Of a DNA stretch of 22,350 nucleotides, positions 20,271 through 22,350 are shown in pieces. The notes beneath the pieces were generated by a model. The model had not been told where the DNA came from. It saw only the letters and a list, made by a program, of their open reading frames with translations, and did not search any database. This stretch comes from Eubacteriales bacterium. Lineage in GTDB: Bacteria; Bacillota_A; Clostridia; Christensenellales; Aristaeellaceae. The position numbers and the translations under genes were made by a program. How positions within the stretch are numbered: position 1 is the first letter of the stretch; each line of letters opens with the position of its first letter. The DNA is taken from positions 1-22,350 of the forward strand of contig JARKQO010000210.1 in assembly GCA_029974855.1 (NCBI GenBank). Reading direction: 5' to 3'.

Positions 20271-22154
20271 ATGAAACGCCTGCCCGCATTTTTGATTTTG
20301 ACCATCATCACCTTGGTGGCCGCCGTGTTGCTGGCCCTCACGGACGATGTGACCCGGGGGCCCATTGCCGCCGCCTCCTTGGGCGAGGCGGACGCCGCCC
20401 GCAAGGCCGTGCTGGCCTCCGCCGAAAGCTTCACCCAGCTGGAAGCGCCCCAGGGCGTGGACTCCCTATATGAAGGCCTGGCCGGGGGGCAAGGGGTGGG
20501 CCATGTGGCCACCGTCACGGTTCCCGGCTTTGCGGGGCCCGTCGAGATCACCTTGGGGGTGGACTCCAACCACGCCATCACCGGGCTCAGCGTAGGCGGC
20601 AGCGCTTTTGCGGAGACCGCGGGCCTGGGCGACAAGGCCAGGCAGCCTGAATTTACCGATCAATTCCTGGGCAAGGCCCTGCCTGTGACCCTGAACGGGG
20701 ATGTGGACGCCATCAGCGGCGCCACCATCACCAGCCGGGCCGTGGTGGACGGCGTAAACACCGTGGCCGGGGCTCTGGGGATTGAGGGAAGCGCCCCTGC
20801 CCCCGAGGCCACCCAGGAGCCCGCCGTTGCCGAGGATGCCGCCGCCGATCCCCGCCTTCTGGCCTATCCCGGGGCGGAGGCCTTTGTAAACGGCAACGCC
20901 TCCTATGATGTGCAAATCGGAGGCCAGACCGTGGGCAAGGTAGCCATGGTCACCATCGATGGCTTTGCGGGCCCCATGGAAGTCACCGTGGGCCTGGACG
21001 CCGGCAACACCCTCACCGGCGTCAGCGTGGGCGGGGCCGGCTTCGCCGAGACCCAGGGCCTGGGCTCCAAGGCCCAGGAGCCCGCCTTCACCGGCCAGTT
21101 CGTGGGCAAGACCCCTCCCGTGAAGCTGGGAGAGGGCATTGACGCCATCTCCGGGGCCACCATCACCAGCACCGCCGTGGTAGAGGCCGTGAACACCGTG
21201 GGCCGGATGATCGCCGGGGAAGCCCCGGAGGCCCAGGCCTCCCAGGAGCCCGCCCAGTCCGCCGCCGAGCCCGCCGGGGCCCCTGAACCGGCCCCCGCCG
21301 CTGTGGACCCTGTTCTTGCGGCTGTCTATCCCGCCGCCGACGCCTTTGTGGGCCTTTCCGCGCCGGAGGGCATGAACGCGCTGTATGAGGCCCAGGCGGG
21401 CGGAAGCCCTGTGGGCCATGTGGCCGTGGTGACCAAGCAGGGCCGCAACGGCCCGGTGGAGGTGACCTTGGGCCTGGATTTGGACCAGAAGCTCACCGGC
21501 ATCAGCGTGGGCGGAAAAGCCTTTGTGGAAACCCCTGACCTGGGCGGCAAAGCGCAGGACCCCGCCTTCACCGGCCAGTTTGTGGGCAAGAGCGTTCCCC
21601 TGGTTCTGGGGCAGGATGTGGACGCCGTCAGCGGAGCCACCATCACCAGCACCGCCGTGGTGGACGCCATCAACCTGGCAGCCGGGCTCCTGGGCCAGGC
21701 TGCCGCCGGGGAGCCCTCTCCCCTGAAGGCCGTATACCCCGCTGCGGAGGATTTTGTGAGCCTGCCCGCCCCTGAGGGTATGGTGGCCCTGTACGAAGCC
21801 CAAGCGGGCGGCAGCGCCATAGGGCATGTGGCCGTGGTCTCCGAACAGGGCTTCGCGGGCCCTGTGGAAGTGACCGTGGGCATGGATTTGGCGGGCGTGC
21901 TCACCGGGATTTCGGTGGGCGGCGAAGGCTTTGCGGAAACCAAGGGCTTTGGCGCCAAGGCCCAGGAACCCGCCTTCACCGGCCAGTTCGCCGGCAAGAG
22001 CGTCCCCGTGGCCTTGGGCGACAACATTGACGTGATCAGCGGGGCCACCATTACCAGCAGCGCGGTGCAAAACGCCGTGAACCTCGCCGCCAAGGCCATG
22101 GGCGCCAGCATCGAGTTCACCGTGGTGGACACCCAGTCCTCCGCCACTAACTAA
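20271..22154 (+). CDS. Membrane-anchored protein with four tandem FMN-binding (RnfG-type) domains
   Basis: 627 residues. One N-terminal membrane segment (about 5-24) has no lipobox cysteine, so it is an uncleaved anchor or signal. The following TDDVTRGPIAAAS resembles the start of RnfG. Four FMN_bind domains follow at about 65-168, 200-314, 350-474 and 487-610, joined by Ala/Pro/Glu-rich linkers. Each ends in the flavin transferase motif DxxSGAT, with predicted FMN-carrying threonines 152, 297, 457 and 593. In RnfG/NqrC and PplA-like proteins ApbE attaches FMN to this threonine by a phosphoester. It is thus a candidate four-flavin electron carrier outside the membrane. ATG 20271 is preferred; ATG 20259 directly abuts the GAGGA site. 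No Rnf subunit or apbE is in the window, so its electron partners are unknown. Confidence 0.92.
   Translation: MKRLPAFLILTIITLVAAVLLALTDDVTRGPIAAASLGEADAARKAVLASAESFTQLEAPQGVDSLYEGLAGGQGVGHVATVTVPGFAGPVEITLGVDSNHAITGLSVGGSAFAETAGLGDKARQPEFTDQFLGKALPVTLNGDVDAISGATITSRAVVDGVNTVAGALGIEGSAPAPEATQEPAVAEDAAADPRLLAYPGAEAFVNGNASYDVQIGGQTVGKVAMVTIDGFAGPMEVTVGLDAGNTLTGVSVGGAGFAETQGLGSKAQEPAFTGQFVGKTPPVKLGEGIDAISGATITSTAVVEAVNTVGRMIAGEAPEAQASQEPAQSAAEPAGAPEPAPAAVDPVLAAVYPAADAFVGLSAPEGMNALYEAQAGGSPVGHVAVVTKQGRNGPVEVTLGLDLDQKLTGISVGGKAFVETPDLGGKAQDPAFTGQFVGKSVPLVLGQDVDAVSGATITSTAVVDAINLAAGLLGQAAAGEPSPLKAVYPAAEDFVSLPAPEGMVALYEAQAGGSAIGHVAVVSEQGFAGPVEVTVGMDLAGVLTGISVGGEGFAETKGFGAKAQEPAFTGQFAGKSVPVALGDNIDVISGATITSSAVQNAVNLAAKAMGASIEFTVVDTQSSATN
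20463..22100 (+). repeat. Four in-frame tandem FMN-domain repeats
   Basis: Units are at about 20463-20774, 20868-21212, 21318-21692 and 21729-22100. Units 2 and 3 are offset by exactly 480 bp (160 residues). Twenty identical bases recur in units 2, 3 and 4 (starting 21081, 21561 and 21969), and the SGAT-coding stretch is nearly identical between units 2 and 3. Unit 1 is the most divergent (TDQFLGKALP instead of TGQFVGK). Near-identity at the DNA level points to recent duplication or gene conversion. Confidence 0.9.
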
Positions 22155-22182
22155 GGGCTGTCAGGCAAAAAGAGTATGCGCA

Positions 22183-22250
22183 AGGCCGCTTGTCCATAAG
22201 ACAGGCGGCCTCAGACCGCTGACAAAGTAAGAGTCAGCGGTTTGTTTTTT
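22183..22250 (+). terminator. Tandem hairpins with intrinsic terminator after the tetra-FMN gene
   Basis: The first stem is AGGCCGCTTGTC (22183-22194) with GACAGGCGGCCT (22200-22211), 12 bp with one G-T pair and a CATAA loop. The second is ACCGCTGAC (22215-22223) with GTCAGCGGT (22233-22241), extendable by two more pairs, followed by TTGTTTTTT. The second is a standard terminator; the first may protect the 3' end. Confidence 0.88.
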
Positions 22251-22321
22251 GGATTAAAAAGCAAGAGAAGAGGAGGGAAACGTCGAATATATAAGGGAAA
22301 GGGCCGCATGAGGTGAAGGCA

Positions 22322-22350
22322 ATGCTAGAGAAAAAACATGAGAAGCAGCA
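22322..22350 (+). CDS. Possible start of a further gene (truncated by window edge)
   Basis: ATG 22322 follows AGGTGAAGG (22311-22319) and opens a frame beginning MLEKKHEKQ that runs off the window. Nine residues are too few to identify it. The 70 bp before it, after the terminator, are purine- and A-rich and hold no clear promoter. Confidence 0.3.

Noticed and set aside
20466..22070. A 534-codon open frame on the minus strand opposite the FMN-domain gene
   Set aside because: It repeats only because the real gene repeats; it is His/Gly-rich and has no promoter or ribosome binding site.
20463..22100. Regular repeats that might suggest CRISPR or a minisatellite
   Set aside because: Units are 300-370 bp, in frame and encode FMN_bind domains.

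Overview
The window is GC-rich DNA from what looks like a Gram-positive, probably spore-forming member of the Clostridia (a gut Oscillospirales/Christensenellales-like lineage is my guess; the sequence does not fix the genus). Support: a YlmC/YmxH-type sporulation PRC-barrel gene next to nrdR, a proofreading-deficient Gram-positive-style polA followed by coaE, strong AGGAGG-type ribosome binding sites, GTG starts, and secreted proteins with Sec signals rather than outer-membrane features. Coding density is high. I see no tRNA, rRNA, CRISPR array or transposase.

Layout. (1) Positions 1-6821, plus strand: a transport operon with a 5'-truncated solute-binding protein carrying an N-terminal propeller-like region, two sugar-type (MalF/MalG) permeases, an HlyD/MacA-like adaptor and a MacB/FtsX-like permease without ATPase. 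No ATPase gene is visible. A 286-bp gap (2096-2381) inside it holds a cluster of perfect short hairpins, a minus-strand promoter-like sequence and a larger inverted repeat. (2) 6836-9279, plus: a compact terminator/promoter/operator driving an MFS exporter and a large ArsR-type regulator, probably an autoregulated efflux unit, ended by a bidirectional terminator. (3) 9360-19013, minus: polA, coaE, a lytic transglycosylase with a very long disordered N-terminal part, an orphan peptide-type solute-binding protein and a CHAP/peptidoglycan-binding protein form one tight run ending in an intrinsic terminator; a secreted 5'-nucleotidase with its own promoter follows. (4) 19129-20071, minus: nrdR and a ylmC/ymxH homologue. 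(5) 20190-22154, plus: a promoter and a gene for a membrane-anchored protein with four tandem FMN-binding (RnfG-type) domains, each with a covalent flavinylation motif, then tandem hairpins with a terminator. The last ~100 bp are visibly AT-richer and may begin another gene.

How they work together: the polA-coaE run couples housekeeping genes to cell-wall remodelling; the MFS/ArsR pair looks like a self-contained inducible efflux module; the tetra-FMN protein is a candidate multi-flavin electron carrier with no Rnf or ApbE partner in view. The candidates for something undescribed are the tetra-flavin protein, the hybrid importer/MacAB-like operon, and the hairpin cluster at 2100-2310.
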